From the NCBI RefSeq assembly GCF_013283665.1, contig NZ_JABEKU010000001.1:992001-1056000 (forward strand): DNA of 64,000 nt, read 5' to 3'. Origin of the DNA: Ensifer sesbaniae (GTDB taxonomy: Bacteria; Pseudomonadota; Alphaproteobacteria; Rhizobiales; Rhizobiaceae). Position numbers and translations under genes: made by a program. Positions 18,004 to 28,280 of the stretch are shown in pieces. Numbering within the stretch: position 1 is the stretch's first letter; the number at the start of each line of letters is the position of its first letter. The notes beneath the pieces were generated by a model. It saw only the letters and a program-made list of their open reading frames with translations, ran no database searches and was not told where the DNA came from.

Positions 18004-18103
18004 CTGCATGTCTCCTTAAATCGACCTCGATTTGAGGACGAAGACATGCAAATCAAAGTCCTACAGCGACTTTTGCGCGTCTGATAGGACGCGCGGCGCC
18101 GTG
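18004..18103 (-). repeat. RIME-like two-hairpin repeat, copy 3 (reverse orientation)
   Basis: CTGCATGTCT...AGACATGCA at 18004-18050 followed by CTACAGCG...CGCGCGGCGCC at 18061-18103. This is the same pair of palindromes as copy 1 but in the opposite order, that is, inverted. The final arm CGCTGTAG is eroded. It lies between the DUF305 start and the PAS-like gene. Confidence 0.8.
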
Positions 18104-18136
18104 GGGAAGGGGTGTCAGCGCTTTCAGGCTCTGCGC

Positions 18137-18565
18137 TCAAGCGCAGAGCATCACGCGCTCACGCGGAAAGGCGAAGACGCCTTGCAGCAGATCCTCGCCG
18201 CCTGGTGTGTCGAGCACGGACCGGCCGACGCAGAAGAGCTGCGCCGCTTGCGACGTCGGCGCCCGCACCATGGCGGTAAAGCAGAACGAGGATGACGAGG
18301 CGGTCGCCTGTTCGAGGATGTTGAGCACGGTTGGGCGATCCTTTCGGTCATAGGCGCGCACCATATCGATGACGCCGCAGGAAGGAGCGGAGGTGCCGAG
18401 TAAGGCGGCGGTGCGCTGGCCAAGCTGGAAAATGCCGGTCGCGAGATCGCAGCGCCAGGCTTCCTTGAGGTAGGTCCCTTCGTCGAGGTGCCGTATCCAA
18501 ATGTCATGTGCGCCCAGATGTCCGGGCCGGATAGCCCCGCAACCAGGTGTCATGAATCTCAACAT
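18137..18565 (-). CDS. PAS-like orphan protein, paralogue of the gene at 27385-27834
   Basis: A ~142-residue soluble protein with no recognised catalytic motif. It contains WRCDLATGIFQLGQRTAALLG, then CGVIDMVRAYDRKDR, VLNILEQATASSSSFCF and a C-terminal GVFAFPRE. The order (W.xDLxTGxFxLG, then YDxxDRxxVL, then FCF, then a closing beta strand) resembles a PAS-like fold. The same pattern, including EQA..S.SSFCF and LFC.G, occurs in the protein at 27385-27834. The start is uncertain: ATG at 18565 or 18574, with GAGAGG upstream. It is divergent from hisS. No function can be assigned. Confidence 0.6.
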   Translation of the reverse strand: MLRFMTPGCGAIRPGHLGAHDIWIRHLDEGTYLKEAWRCDLATGIFQLGQRTAALLGTSAPSCGVIDMVRAYDRKDRPTVLNILEQATASSSSFCFTAMVRAPTSQAAQLFCVGRSVLDTPGGEDLLQGVFAFPRERVMLCA

Positions 18566-18735
18566 GATACCCATTTCCTCTCTTCGCTCTGCCCCGCGCC
18601 ACGTCTCCCACCGTGTGCTCCGCATAGCCCGCTGCGACCGGAACGGCGCGCGCTTTGCGCGGTCCAAACCCTTGCCGCCCCTGCCTTGATCCGATAGGGA
18701 AAGCAGCCAACACACTGACAGTCCGGAATGCTCCC

Positions 18736-20247
18736 ATGACCGAGAAACAGAAGAAACCGCAGAAGCTCAAGGCGCGCCTGCCGCGAGGCTTCGTCGATCG
18801 CTCCGCCGCCGATATCCGCGCGACCGACGAAATGATCGGCAAGATCCGCGCGGTCTACGAGCATTATGGTTTCGATCCGGTCGAAACGCCGCTGTTCGAA
18901 TACACCGACGCGCTCGGCAAGTTCCTGCCGGACAGCGATCGTCCGAACGAAGGCGTCTTCTCGCTGACGGACGATGACGACCAGTGGATGTCGCTGCGCT
19001 ACGACCTGACGGCGCCGCTCGCCCGCCACGTTGCCGAGAACTTCAACGAGATTCAGCTGCCGTTCCGCACCTACCGTGCCGGTTACGTCTTCCGCAACGA
19101 GAAGCCGGGCCCCGGCCGCTTCCGCCAGTTCATGCAGTTCGACGCCGATACGGTTGGTGCCGCCGGCGTCCAGGCGGATGCCGAAATGTGCATGATGATG
19201 GCCGACACCATGGAAGCGCTCGGCATCGCGCGCGGCGACTACGTGATCCGCGTCAACAATCGCAAGGTGCTCGATGGCGTCATGGAGGCGATCGGTCTTG
19301 GCGGCGACGACAAGGCCAATGCCCGCCTGACGGTGCTGCGCGCCATCGACAAGCTCGACAAGTTCGGGACGGAAGGTGTGCGGCTCCTGCTCGGCGAAGG
19401 CCGCAAGGATGAAAGCGGCGACTTCACCAAGGGTGCCGGCCTCAATGCCGAACAGATCGACAAGGTGCTCTTCTTCGTCGGCATCAAGGACTATGCCGAA
19501 AGTGCTGCCGAACTCGCGGATCTCGTTGCGGGTACGTCAAAGGGCGGCGAAGGCGTCGAGGAACTGAACACGATCCGCAGCCTGGTCTTAAGCGCCGGCT
19601 ATGAGGCCGACCGCATCAAGATCGATCCCTCGGTCGTGCGCGGTCTCGAATATTACACCGGCCCGGTCTTCGAGGCCGAGCTGCAGTTTGCAGTCACCAA
19701 CGAGAAGGGCGAGAAGGTCGTCTTCGGTTCGGTTGGCGGCGGCGGTCGTTATGATGGCCTCGTCTCGCGCTTCATGGGCCAGCCCGTTCCGGCGACCGGC
19801 TTCTCGATCGGCGTTTCCCGCCTGATGACGGCGCTCAAGAACCTTGGCAAGCTCGGCGCATCGGAAGTGCTCGCCCCGGTCGTCGTCTGCGTCATGGACC
19901 GCGACATAGAGAGCATGGGCCACTACCAGCGCTTCGTGCAGCAGCTTCGCCACGCCGGCATCCGCGCTGAAATGTACCAGGGCAACAAGAAGAATTTTGG
20001 CGATCAGCTGAAATATGCCGACCGTCGCGGCTCGCCGCTGGCGATCATCCAGGGGGGCGACGAGCGCGCCGCCGGTCTGGTACAGATCAAGGATCTGATC
20101 GAAGGCAAGCGCCTGTCGGGTGAGATCGAGGACAATGCGGCCTGGCGCGAAGCGCGCGTGGCCCAGGTTTCCGTTCCGACCGCCGAACTGGTAGGAAAGG
20201 TGCGCGAGATGCTGGCGGCGCAGGCCGAGGATCGGGCAAGAGGCTGA
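18736..20247 (+). CDS. hisS: histidyl-tRNA synthetase
   Basis: A 503-residue class II aminoacyl-tRNA synthetase that charges tRNA-His. Motif 2 is at [23 protein letters not shown] split over residues ~120-142, the histidine-A signature is [11 protein letters not shown] (~310-320), motif 3 lies in [12 protein letters not shown], and a C-terminal anticodon-binding domain follows (VVVCVMDRD onward). The start at 18736 gives [19 protein letters not shown], as expected; longer frames upstream overlap the divergent gene. It is 5 bp upstream of hisZ, forming hisS-hisZ-hisG. Confidence 0.96.
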   Translation: MTEKQKKPQKLKARLPRGFVDRSAADIRATDEMIGKIRAVYEHYGFDPVETPLFEYTDALGKFLPDSDRPNEGVFSLTDDDDQWMSLRYDLTAPLARHVAENFNEIQLPFRTYRAGYVFRNEKPGPGRFRQFMQFDADTVGAAGVQADAEMCMMMADTMEALGIARGDYVIRVNNRKVLDGVMEAIGLGGDDKANARLTVLRAIDKLDKFGTEGVRLLLGEGRKDESGDFTKGAGLNAEQIDKVLFFVGIKDYAESAAELADLVAGTSKGGEGVEELNTIRSLVLSAGYEADRIKIDPSVVRGLEYYTGPVFEAELQFAVTNEKGEKVVFGSVGGGGRYDGLVSRFMGQPVPATGFSIGVSRLMTALKNLGKLGASEVLAPVVVCVMDRDIESMGHYQRFVQQLRHAGIRAEMYQGNKKNFGDQLKYADRRGSPLAIIQGGDERAAGLVQIKDLIEGKRLSGEIEDNAAWREARVAQVSVPTAELVGKVREMLAAQAEDRARG

Positions 20248-20252
20248 CGGTC

Positions 20253-21395
20253 ATGGCCCTGATCAACCTGCCCGCCTTCGCCGACGCGCTGCTTGCCGAA
20301 TTCGAGAGCCTCGGCACGCTGCGTGTCGACACACCGGTGATCCAGCCGGCCGAGCCATTCCTCGCCATGGCCGGCGAGGATCTGCGGCGTCGCATCTTCA
20401 TGACCGAGAGCGAGACTGGCGAAAGCCTCTGCCTGCGCCCGGAATTCACCATTCCCGTCTGCCTGCGCCACATCGAGGCGGTGACCGGCACGCCGAAGCG
20501 CTACGCCTATCTCGGCGAGGTCTTCCGCCAGCGCCGCGAGGGCGGCAACGAATTCTACCAGGCCGGCATCGAGGATCTCGGCGACACCGATACCGCTGCC
20601 GCCGATGCGCGCGCTGTCGGTGATGCGATGCGTGTCGTCGCCAACCGCTTGCCGGGACGGCGCCTCAACGTGACGCTGGGCGACCAGGCGGTGTTCGAAG
20701 CCGTCGTCGGCGCCTGCGGCCTGCCGGCCGGCTGGCAGAAGCGGCTGATCCATGCCTTCGGCGACCAGAAGCATCTGCAGAAGCTGCTCACGGAGCTCGC
20801 CCATCCCCGGACAGTCGGTGTCTTCGGTCCTGAAGTGGTACGCCTGTCGATGGACGGACTGCTTGAAGATGAAGCCCGCCTCGTCGCCCATATCGGCGAG
20901 ACGATGGAAGCGACCGGCTACTCCACCAATGCCAGCCGCTCGCCCGAGGACATCGCCCGGCGGCTGAAGGAGAAGATGGAACTGGCGAACACGCAGCTCG
21001 ATCGCAAGACGCTGGATCAGGTCGGCGCGTTCCTGGCGCTCGACGTGCCGCTCGCCGATGCTCCGGCCGCGCTCTTCGCCTTCGCCAAGAAATCCGGCCT
21101 CAAGCTCGATGAGGCGCTCGTCCGCTTTGATGCCCGTGTCGCCGCGCTTTCCAAGACCGGTGCCGACATCGGCGCGATCCGCTATCGCGCCGCCTTCGGT
21201 CGCCCGCTCGATTATTACACCGGTCTCGTCTTCGAGGTGGAAGTCGACGGTATCCAGGCGGTGCTGGCCGGCGGAGGCCGCTTCGACCGGCTGCTGACGC
21301 TGCTCGGCGCCCGTGAACACATTCCGGCCGTCGGTTTCTCGCTCTGGCTCGACCGCATCGAAAAGGCGATTGCCTCTGAGGGAGGCGCACAATGA
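20253..21395 (+). CDS. hisZ: ATP phosphoribosyltransferase regulatory subunit HisZ
   Basis: A 380-residue HisS-like protein lacking the anticodon-binding domain. It keeps the catalytic-core look: [38 protein letters not shown] broken across residues ~90-110, and [14 protein letters not shown] near 315. Together with the short HisG it forms the octameric or higher complex that catalyses the first step of histidine synthesis. It sits 5 bp after hisS and overlaps hisG by 4 bp, so translation is coupled. Confidence 0.94.
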   Translation: MALINLPAFADALLAEFESLGTLRVDTPVIQPAEPFLAMAGEDLRRRIFMTESETGESLCLRPEFTIPVCLRHIEAVTGTPKRYAYLGEVFRQRREGGNEFYQAGIEDLGDTDTAAADARAVGDAMRVVANRLPGRRLNVTLGDQAVFEAVVGACGLPAGWQKRLIHAFGDQKHLQKLLTELAHPRTVGVFGPEVVRLSMDGLLEDEARLVAHIGETMEATGYSTNASRSPEDIARRLKEKMELANTQLDRKTLDQVGAFLALDVPLADAPAALFAFAKKSGLKLDEALVRFDARVAALSKTGADIGAIRYRAAFGRPLDYYTGLVFEVEVDGIQAVLAGGGRFDRLLTLLGAREHIPAVGFSLWLDRIEKAIASEGGAQ

Positions 21396-22087
21396 CCATC
21401 ACCATCGCGCTGCCGTCCAAGGGGCGGATGAAGGATGACGCCTCGGCGATCTTCGAACGGGCCGGCATGAAGATCGTCGCCGTCGGCAATGATCGCTCCT
21501 ATCGCGGCCGGGTCGAGGGCGCGGACGATGTGGAGATCGCGTTCCTCTCGGCCTCCGAAATATCCCGCGAACTCGGCAGCGGCTCGATCGATTTCGGCGT
21601 CACCGGCGAGGATCTCGTGCGCGAAGGGCTCGCCAATGCCGACGCCCGCGTCGAGTTCTGTGCCCGCCTCGGCTTCGGTCATGCCGATGTCGTCGTCGCG
21701 GTGCCGGAGATCTGGTACGACGTCGACACCATGGCCGATCTCGGCGACGTTGCTGCGGACTTCCGCGCGCGCCATGGCCGCCGCCTAGCGATCGCCACCA
21801 AATACTGGCGGCTGACGCAGAACCATTTTTCGGGAAGCCACGGTATCCAGCTCTATCGCATCGTCGAAAGCCTCGGCGCCACCGAAGGCGCGCCGGCGTC
21901 GGGTTCGGCCGACATCATCGTCGATATCACCTCGACGGGCTCGACGCTGAAGGCGAACCATCTGAAGATCCTGACTGACGGCGTGATCCTGCGTTCCGAG
22001 GCCTGCCTAGTGCGGGCGCGCAAGGCCGGCCATGACGGAGACCCGGTCGTGGCACGGGTTATTGCGGCGGTTCGCGGCGTGCTCTGA
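21392..22087 (+). CDS. hisG: ATP phosphoribosyltransferase catalytic subunit, short form
   Basis: A 231-residue catalytic subunit that joins ATP and PRPP. It starts [11 protein letters not shown], has [14 protein letters not shown] around residues 68-82 and the PRPP-binding stretch [18 protein letters not shown] near 170-188. It lacks the C-terminal ACT-like domain of long HisG enzymes, which is why HisZ is needed. GAGGGAGG lies just upstream and the ATG overlaps the hisZ stop. Confidence 0.95.
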   Translation: MTITIALPSKGRMKDDASAIFERAGMKIVAVGNDRSYRGRVEGADDVEIAFLSASEISRELGSGSIDFGVTGEDLVREGLANADARVEFCARLGFGHADVVVAVPEIWYDVDTMADLGDVAADFRARHGRRLAIATKYWRLTQNHFSGSHGIQLYRIVESLGATEGAPASGSADIIVDITSTGSTLKANHLKILTDGVILRSEACLVRARKAGHDGDPVVARVIAAVRGVL

Positions 22088-22245
22088 CGCTGCGAACGGG
22101 GCAGGGCGGACCCACCGCAATCTTCCTGGGCTCGAAAAACGTGCATTAAAGTAGGGTCCTCAAAAAGCGCCCCCTCCGTTCCTATGTAAGTCGCGCCGAC
22201 GGCATCTCCGCCGTTCCTCCCGCCATTCCGTTCCAGGAGACCTTC

Positions 22246-22953
22246 ATGGCCGATCTTTCCGCCTTCCCGATCACCAAGCGCTGGCCGGCGAAAAACCCCG
22301 ATATCATCCAGCTTTATTCGCTGCCGACGCCGAATGGCGTGAAAGTCTCGATCGCGCTCGAAGAGTTGGGCCTCGCCTATGAGCCGCACCGGATCGCCTT
22401 CGATGCCAACGAGCAGAAATCGCCGGAGTTCGTCTCGCTCAACCCGAATGGTCGCATCCCGGCGATCATTGATCCCAATGGTCCGGACGGAAAGCCGATC
22501 GGCCTCTTCGAGTCCGGCGCGATCCTGATCTATCTGGCGGAAAAGACCGGCAAGCTGCTGCCGGCCGATGCGGCCGGTCGTTACGAGACCATCTGCTGGG
22601 TGATGTTCCAGATGGGTGGCATCGGCCCGATGCTCGGCCAGTTCGGCCATTTCTTCAAGTTTGCCGCCGACAAGGTCGCCAACAATTCCTATCCCGTCGA
22701 GCGCTACCGCGACGAATCGAAGCGTCTTCTCGGCGTGCTCGAAGCGCGCCTTGAGAGACGGCAATGGCTGATGGGTGACGATTACACGATCGCCGACATC
22801 GCCACCTACCCGTGGGTCGAAGGCGCACGCAGGTTCTATGGCGGTGCCGAGGTTCTCGATTACAAGAGCTTTCCGAACGTGATGGCCTGGGTCGAGCGCG
22901 GCCTGTCGCGCCCGGCGGCTCTGAAGGGCATGGAAGTGCCGCGCAAGGAATAA
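22246..22953 (+). CDS. glutathione S-transferase family protein (YghU/YfcG-like)
   Basis: A 235-residue GST: N-terminal thioredoxin-like domain with LYSLPTPNGVKVSIALEE (residues ~22-39) and NPNGRIPAIID, a conserved FESGAILIYLAEK glutathione-binding segment, and a helical C-terminal domain with MGDDYTIADIATYPWV. The SLPTPNG segment, without a catalytic Tyr/Ser at the usual place, resembles the Nu-class YghU/YfcG enzymes that act as glutathione-dependent disulfide reductases. CAGGAGA precedes the ATG. It stands alone between hisG and the ferredoxin reductase. Confidence 0.9.
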   Translation: MADLSAFPITKRWPAKNPDIIQLYSLPTPNGVKVSIALEELGLAYEPHRIAFDANEQKSPEFVSLNPNGRIPAIIDPNGPDGKPIGLFESGAILIYLAEKTGKLLPADAAGRYETICWVMFQMGGIGPMLGQFGHFFKFAADKVANNSYPVERYRDESKRLLGVLEARLERRQWLMGDDYTIADIATYPWVEGARRFYGGAEVLDYKSFPNVMAWVERGLSRPAALKGMEVPRKE

Positions 22954-23042
22954 CAACAACCATCGCCTTGTGCTCGAGTTGACGAAGCTCGGGCGCAGGG
23001 CTAGGCCTTGCTGTACAGACGAATAAGAAGCAGGTGAGAAGC

Positions 23043-24266
23043 GTGTCGGGAAGGCTTGTTGTTGTCGGTGGCGGTCAGGCCGCCTTTGCCCTGGTTGCCA
23101 AGCTGCGTGCCCTGAAGGACGAGCGGCCGATCACCATCGTCGCCGCCGAAGCGAGCCTGCCCTACCAACGTCCGCCGCTTTCCAAGAAGTATCTGCTGCG
23201 CGAATTGAGCCTCGACCGGCTGCTCTACCGGCCGGAGGCCTGGTACGGCGAACACAATGTCGACATCCGCCTCGAAACGACCGTGACCAGACTCGATCGT
23301 GCCGGCAAGCTCGTGACGCTCAGCGACGGGACCTCGCTCGAATACGAGGTGCTGGCCTTTGCCACCGGCGCGACGCCGCGCCGGCTGCCGGCTTCGGTCG
23401 GCGGCGATCTCGAAGGCGTGTTCGTCGTGCGCGACTTCAAGGATGCGGATCGCCTTGCCGAGGAGATGACGCCCGGCCGGCGTGCCCTCGTCGTCGGCGG
23501 CGGTTACATCGGTCTCGAGGCGGCGGCCGTCGCCCGAACCTCAGGGCTCGAAGTCACGGTCATCGAAATGGCCGACCGCATCCTACAGCGCGTCGCTTCC
23601 TCCGCGACCTCGGGCATCGTCCGCGAAATCCACCGCTCGCGCGGCGTCGATGTTCGCGAGGGAACCGGCCTCAATCGCCTCGTCGGAAAAAATGGCCGGG
23701 TGACCGCGGCGGAACTCTCCGACGGATCGGTCTTGCCGGTCGATGTCGTCATCGTCGGCATTGGCGTCACTGCCAATGATCGCCTGGCACACGACGCCGG
23801 GCTCGAGACTGCGGGCGGCATCGTCGTCGACGCCTTCGGGCGAACCGCCGACCCGGCGATTTTCGCCATGGGCGATTGCGCCGTCATGCCCTGGGACGGC
23901 CAGCGTATCCGCTTGGAATCGGTGCAGAATGCTGTCGACCAGGCGGAAGCCGTGGCGGCAATCCTCGCCGGCAGCGAACACCCCTATGACCCCAAGCCGT
24001 GGTTCTGGTCGGATCAGTACGACGTCAAGCTGCAGATCGCCGGCCTCGGTCTCGGCCATGACGAAACGATCGTCAGACCCGGTCAGCGCGAGGGCAGCGT
24101 GTCGGTCTGGTACTTCAAGCAGGGGCGCTTGATCGCGGTCGACGCGATCAATGACGCCAAGGCCTATGTGACCGGCAAGAAGCTGCTTGAAGCCGGCATC
24201 AACCCTGATCGGGCCGTCATTGCCGACCCACAATCGGACCTCAAGGCGCTGCTGTCTCAGGCGTAG
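23043..24266 (+). CDS. NAD(P)/FAD-dependent ferredoxin reductase
   Basis: A 407-residue flavoprotein of the rubredoxin/ferredoxin reductase type. FAD binding is shown by LVVVGGGQAAFALVAKLR at the N-terminus and GRTADPAIFAMGDCA near residue 275; NAD(P) binding by RALVVGGGYIGLEAAAVA near 150. A C-terminal reductase domain begins WFWSDQYDVKLQIAG. Such enzymes feed electrons to small ferredoxins serving oxygenases or P450s, but no ferredoxin gene is adjacent. A GTG start at 23043 with AGGTGA upstream is preferred over GTG 23034. Confidence 0.9.
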   Translation: MSGRLVVVGGGQAAFALVAKLRALKDERPITIVAAEASLPYQRPPLSKKYLLRELSLDRLLYRPEAWYGEHNVDIRLETTVTRLDRAGKLVTLSDGTSLEYEVLAFATGATPRRLPASVGGDLEGVFVVRDFKDADRLAEEMTPGRRALVVGGGYIGLEAAAVARTSGLEVTVIEMADRILQRVASSATSGIVREIHRSRGVDVREGTGLNRLVGKNGRVTAAELSDGSVLPVDVVIVGIGVTANDRLAHDAGLETAGGIVVDAFGRTADPAIFAMGDCAVMPWDGQRIRLESVQNAVDQAEAVAAILAGSEHPYDPKPWFWSDQYDVKLQIAGLGLGHDETIVRPGQREGSVSVWYFKQGRLIAVDAINDAKAYVTGKKLLEAGINPDRAVIADPQSDLKALLSQA

Positions 24267-24474
24267 GGCCACGCTTGGCGGCGGTCCGCATCCGGAACAG
24301 CCTTGAGGCGGTCCAGTTCAGTTTTCGTTAACGACGAAAGGACTGTTTTTCCTCGCAATTGCGGGGCCGACTTGCGATTTATCAATTCCTTAAGTCACCA
24401 GACGCCAACAGAGGTCGCTTAACGGGAGGCGGGAGGTCTCGTTTCCCCAGCGGTTTTTGATTTAGGCGATTGCG

Positions 24475-27273
24475 ATGTTCAAGGTCCTTACATGCCTCGT
24501 TGTGGAGCATAATCCGAAGCTGGTCGCGTTGGCGGCGCTCATATGCTTCCTGTCCAGCTACGGTGCGGTGACGCTGTTGCAGCGCGCCCGGGGATCATCC
24601 GGCAAGGCGCGGACGATCTGGGCGGTGGCGGCAGGCATTGCCAGCGGCTTCGGTATCTGGGCCACGCATTTCATCGCCATGCTGGCCTACGATCCCGGTG
24701 TCGTCCTCGGCTATCAGATGGATCTGACCGCCCTGTCGTTGGCTATCGCGATCGTGCTGACCACGACGGCGCTACTGATCGCGACCCGTCTACAGGATCG
24801 ACTGGCCTGGATTGCCGGTGGTCTGGTGCTCGGCGCCGGCGTTGCCTGCATGCATTTCCTCGGCATGGCGGCCCTCGACGTGCCCGGCAACCTGCGCTGG
24901 GACGCCACGCTCGTTGTCGCTTCGATCATGCTCGGCTCGCTGTTCGACATCGGTGCGTTGCGGACGATTGCCTGTGTCCGCAAGCCGCAGAAGGCGAAGA
25001 TCACCGCGACGCTCCTGATGACGCTCGGCATCGTCGCTTTGCATTTCACCGCCATGGGCGCCGTGACGATCGAAGTCGGTCTTATCACTACGCCCCTTGA
25101 AGGCATGATCCAGCCGCATCTGCTCGCCTTCGTCATTGCCGGAACCGCCTTCTTCCTTCTGTCCCTGGTGCTGGTTGCGGCCGGCTTTGCCCATCATGCC
25201 GAGCTCTCCGCCGCCGCCGCCGAACGGGAATTCACGCGCTTCGTCCGCAGCGTGAAGGACTACGCCATCTATATGCTCGACGTCGATGGCCGTGTGGCGA
25301 GCTGGAATGCCGGTGCCGAGGCCAACAAGGGCTATGCGGCCGAGGACATCATCGGCAAGAATTTCGCCTGCTTCTATTCCGAAGGCGATCAGCGCAACGG
25401 CCTGCCGCGCCGCGCGCTCGAGGCTGCGGTGGCCGAGGGCAAGTTTGAGAGCGAGGGCTGGCGCTATCGCAAGGACGGCTCACGCTTCTGGGCCCATGTA
25501 GTGATCGACCCGTTCCTTGACGAAGACGGCAAGCATGCCGGCTTCATCAAGATCGTCAAGGACACCACCAAGGCGAAGGCCGATGCCGATCGCATCGCCG
25601 AGGTCAGCAACAACCTCGATGTCGCACTCGAAAACATGTCGCAAGGTATCTGCCTGTTCGACAATGGTGATCGGCTGCTGCTATCGAACCGGCGCTGCCG
25701 CGAGATCTTCGGCTTTTCCGAGACGCTCGCCGGCAAAGGGCTTACCTTCCGCGAGATTCTCGACATCGTCTTCGCCCGCATTTACGCCGAGCCCGAAATT
25801 GCGCGGGCCAAGGCCGAGGAAGTCTATCAGAAGCACCGGATCGAAATGGTCGGCAAGGGCGGGGGCGACATCGTCGAAAAGCTGGCGAACGGCCGCTCGA
25901 TCCTGACCAAGCATCGCACCCTTCCCGATGGCGGCTGGGTCAGTACCTACGAGGACATCACCGAGCGGTTGGACACCGAAGAGCAGATCACCTTCCTCGC
26001 CCGTCACGATAGCCTGACCGGCTTGCCGAACCGGCTCCAGTTCAACAGCTACCTCGAAGAAGAGCTGGATGCGGCGGCCTGGTTCAACCGCCAGGTTGCC
26101 GTCATCGGCATCGACCTCAACAAGTTCAAGGAAGTCAACGACCTGCATGGCCATGCCGCCGGCGATTTCGTTCTGGTGACGATTGCCCAGCGCGTGAAGG
26201 GGCTGCTGCAGGAGGGCGAGTTCGTAGCGCGCCTCGGCGGCGACGAGTTCGCTGCGGTGAAGCGTTTCGAGGAACTGGCCGAGCTCAACGACTTCCTGCG
26301 CCGTATCGAAAAGAGCCTGCACGAGGAAATGCGCTTCGGCGATTTCGAGCTGAAGTCCGGCGGCAGCATGGGTGTCGCCATCTATCCTCAGGATGCGGAG
26401 ACGGCAGATACGCTGATCAACAATGCCGACCTTGCGATGTACCGGGCGAAGGCCGCGCTCAACCAGACGGTCTGCTTCTACGAGGTCTCGATGGACGAGG
26501 CTGCGCGCCAGCGCCGTGCGCTCGCCAACGATCTCTGGGATGCCGTCGACAAGAAGCAGCTTGCCTTGCACTACCAGGTGCAGAAGTCGGTGATGACCGG
26601 CACCGTCATCGGCTACGAAGTGCTGCTCCGCTGGCATCATCCCGAACGCGGAATGGTACCGCCGAACGAGTTCATCCCGCTCGCAGAGGAGTGCGGCGCG
26701 ATCCTGCCGATCGGCGAATGGGTGCTGCGTGAAGCCTGCCGCGAGGCCGCGGGCTGGGCGAGCATCCACAAGATTGCCGTCAACCTGTCGCCGGTCCAAC
26801 TCGCCAATGGCGACATCGTCAGCCTGGTGCAGGACGTGCTTGCCGAAACCGGGCTCGACCCGAACCGGCTGGAGCTCGAAATCACGGAATCGACGATCAT
26901 CGACGACAAGGAGCGCGCGCTGCTGACGCTGCGTCAGATCAAGGAGCTCGGCGTCACGATCGCGATCGACGATTTCGGCACTGGATACTCCTCGCTCGAA
27001 ACGTTGCGGTCGTTCCCCTTCGACAAGATCAAGCTCGACAAGAGCTTCATGTGGGAGGTTGAGGGCAGTCCGCAGGCCAAGGCGATCGTTCGCGCCATCC
27101 TGGCGCTCGGTCAGAGCCTGTCCGTGCCGGTTCTTGCCGAGGGTGTCGAGACGCAGAAGCAGCTCGATATCCTGCAGGCGGAAGGCTGCGACGAGGCACA
27201 GGGTTACCTGCTCGGACGCCCGGCCCCGATAACGCTTCTGTTCAGCGGCGACGACGAGGCGGCCGCCGCCTGA
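24475..27273 (+). CDS. MHYT-PAS-PAS-GGDEF-EAL membrane signalling protein
   Basis: A 932-residue protein. The first ~245 residues hold the seven-helix MHYT sensor with its three M/H/T motifs (THFIAMLAY near 63, CMHFLGMAA near 124, ALHFTAMGA near 188). Two PAS domains follow (from ~256 and ~379), then a GGDEF domain with an intact RLGGDEF near 587, and an EAL domain from ~705. The EAL motif reads EVL (YEVLLRWHHP), a common active variant, and the other phosphodiesterase residues are present (NLSPVQL, EITEST, DDFGTGYSS, KLDKSFM, AEGVET). It can therefore in principle both make and break c-di-GMP. MHYT is proposed to sense oxygen, CO or NO through copper. It is transcribed alone. Confidence 0.93.
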   Translation: MFKVLTCLVVEHNPKLVALAALICFLSSYGAVTLLQRARGSSGKARTIWAVAAGIASGFGIWATHFIAMLAYDPGVVLGYQMDLTALSLAIAIVLTTTALLIATRLQDRLAWIAGGLVLGAGVACMHFLGMAALDVPGNLRWDATLVVASIMLGSLFDIGALRTIACVRKPQKAKITATLLMTLGIVALHFTAMGAVTIEVGLITTPLEGMIQPHLLAFVIAGTAFFLLSLVLVAAGFAHHAELSAAAAEREFTRFVRSVKDYAIYMLDVDGRVASWNAGAEANKGYAAEDIIGKNFACFYSEGDQRNGLPRRALEAAVAEGKFESEGWRYRKDGSRFWAHVVIDPFLDEDGKHAGFIKIVKDTTKAKADADRIAEVSNNLDVALENMSQGICLFDNGDRLLLSNRRCREIFGFSETLAGKGLTFREILDIVFARIYAEPEIARAKAEEVYQKHRIEMVGKGGGDIVEKLANGRSILTKHRTLPDGGWVSTYEDITERLDTEEQITFLARHDSLTGLPNRLQFNSYLEEELDAAAWFNRQVAVIGIDLNKFKEVNDLHGHAAGDFVLVTIAQRVKGLLQEGEFVARLGGDEFAAVKRFEELAELNDFLRRIEKSLHEEMRFGDFELKSGGSMGVAIYPQDAETADTLINNADLAMYRAKAALNQTVCFYEVSMDEAARQRRALANDLWDAVDKKQLALHYQVQKSVMTGTVIGYEVLLRWHHPERGMVPPNEFIPLAEECGAILPIGEWVLREACREAAGWASIHKIAVNLSPVQLANGDIVSLVQDVLAETGLDPNRLELEITESTIIDDKERALLTLRQIKELGVTIAIDDFGTGYSSLETLRSFPFDKIKLDKSFMWEVEGSPQAKAIVRAILALGQSLSVPVLAEGVETQKQLDILQAEGCDEAQGYLLGRPAPITLLFSGDDEAAAA

Positions 27274-27384
27274 TCGGGCGGCACATCGCCAAGGTCGCGC
27301 CTGCGGCGAGCGCTGATCGCGCACCGATTTTGCGGGGATTTCACGCCTTGTCGACGCCAACCGTCGGCAGGGCCAAGGCCTGCG

Positions 27385-27834
27385 CTATTGCCGCAGCAAG
27401 GTCCGGCCGGCACCTTCCACCAGAAAGCGCGGGAAGAAGAAGATGCCCGTGATCGTGCCGGAATAACGCTGTTCGAGGCCTGAGGATTCGCCGATGCAGA
27501 ACAGGGGCTGTTTCTGGCCGTGTTCTTCGAGCGCGATCGTTGTCGAAAAGCAGAAGGAGGAGCAGCTTGTCGCCGCCTGCTCGAAAAGCTCGAGCACGTG
27601 GTTGCGGTCGGCCGGATCGTAGCAGCGCACGAAGTTGAGCAGGCCGCATTCGCCGTCGCGAAGGCCGTGGATGGCGGCAGCCTTTTCACCAAGCCGGAAC
27701 AGGCCGGTGGACAAGTCGCCCGACCATCCCTCCGACGCGCAGAACTGTTGCAGGAACTCATGGTGCGGCAGATCGAGGTCCGGCCGTCCCGGAGAGCCGA
27801 GGGGAACGGAATTTGCTCTCGTGATCTTGAACAC
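27385..27834 (-). CDS. PAS-like orphan protein, paralogue of the gene at 18137-18565
   Basis: A 149-residue soluble protein of unknown function. Key stretches are WSGDLSTGLFRLGEKAAAIHG, CGLLNFVRCYDPADRNHVL, FEQAATSCSSFCFS and PLFCIGES, then GIFFFPRF. These align in order with the orphan at 18137-18565 (DL.TG.F.LG, YD..DR..VL, EQA..S.SSFCF, LFC.G, F.FPR), so the two are paralogues with a likely PAS-like fold. The start is a GTG at 27834. It is convergent with the MHYT-GGDEF-EAL gene, 111 bp apart. The cysteines in SFCF and LFC are shared by both copies. Confidence 0.6.
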   Translation of the reverse strand: MFKITRANSVPLGSPGRPDLDLPHHEFLQQFCASEGWSGDLSTGLFRLGEKAAAIHGLRDGECGLLNFVRCYDPADRNHVLELFEQAATSCSSFCFSTTIALEEHGQKQPLFCIGESSGLEQRYSGTITGIFFFPRFLVEGAGRTLLRQ

Positions 27835-28280
27835 GGTCTACCCCAGCAGCATTCTTGAGCGCCTCATCGACGCCTCAAGAAAACACGTCCCATTGTGCAA
27901 ATCACGCCCGCCATCGACCAATAGGGAAGCGCACGCCACTGACCGTGGGCGCTTCACCACTCGAAGGTCGCGAGATAGTATGAAGCTCTCCGACGAAGTG
28001 ATTTCGCTGGAGAGGGCGGCTAAATTTGCGATTAAATACTTATGCTAATCGTGATTTTCTCGAAGAGATTCCGGATACACGGTTAATACGAAAAAGCTTA
28101 AGCGATTGGCCGCCCGCCTTGATCCGCTATCCAGTCTCCTGTGAATCTCCGTTCACTTGGGGCGCTGTTATAGTTCGTTTTTTTTCGACTTCAACGGTTT
28201 TTTGAAGCCCGACTACAACCGGTAGAGTTTTTGTGCCCGCAGCTCGGCTGAAGGGTTCTTCGCCGAACAATGGTATTGAT
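27835..28280. other. AT-richer intergenic region downstream of groEL
   Basis: About 450 bp without a supported gene and with more A+T than the rest of the window (for example around 28020-28060 and 28175-28200). A hairpin GAAGCGC/GCGCTTC lies near 27930-27957. A 22-codon frame starting ATGAAGCTCTCC at about 27979 has no family match I recognise. It probably contains the promoter of the PAS-like gene. Confidence 0.4.

Noticed and set aside
27979..28047. 22-codon frame starting ATGAAGCTCTCC
   Set aside because: Short, no family match and no clear leader-peptide features such as a run of regulatory codons.
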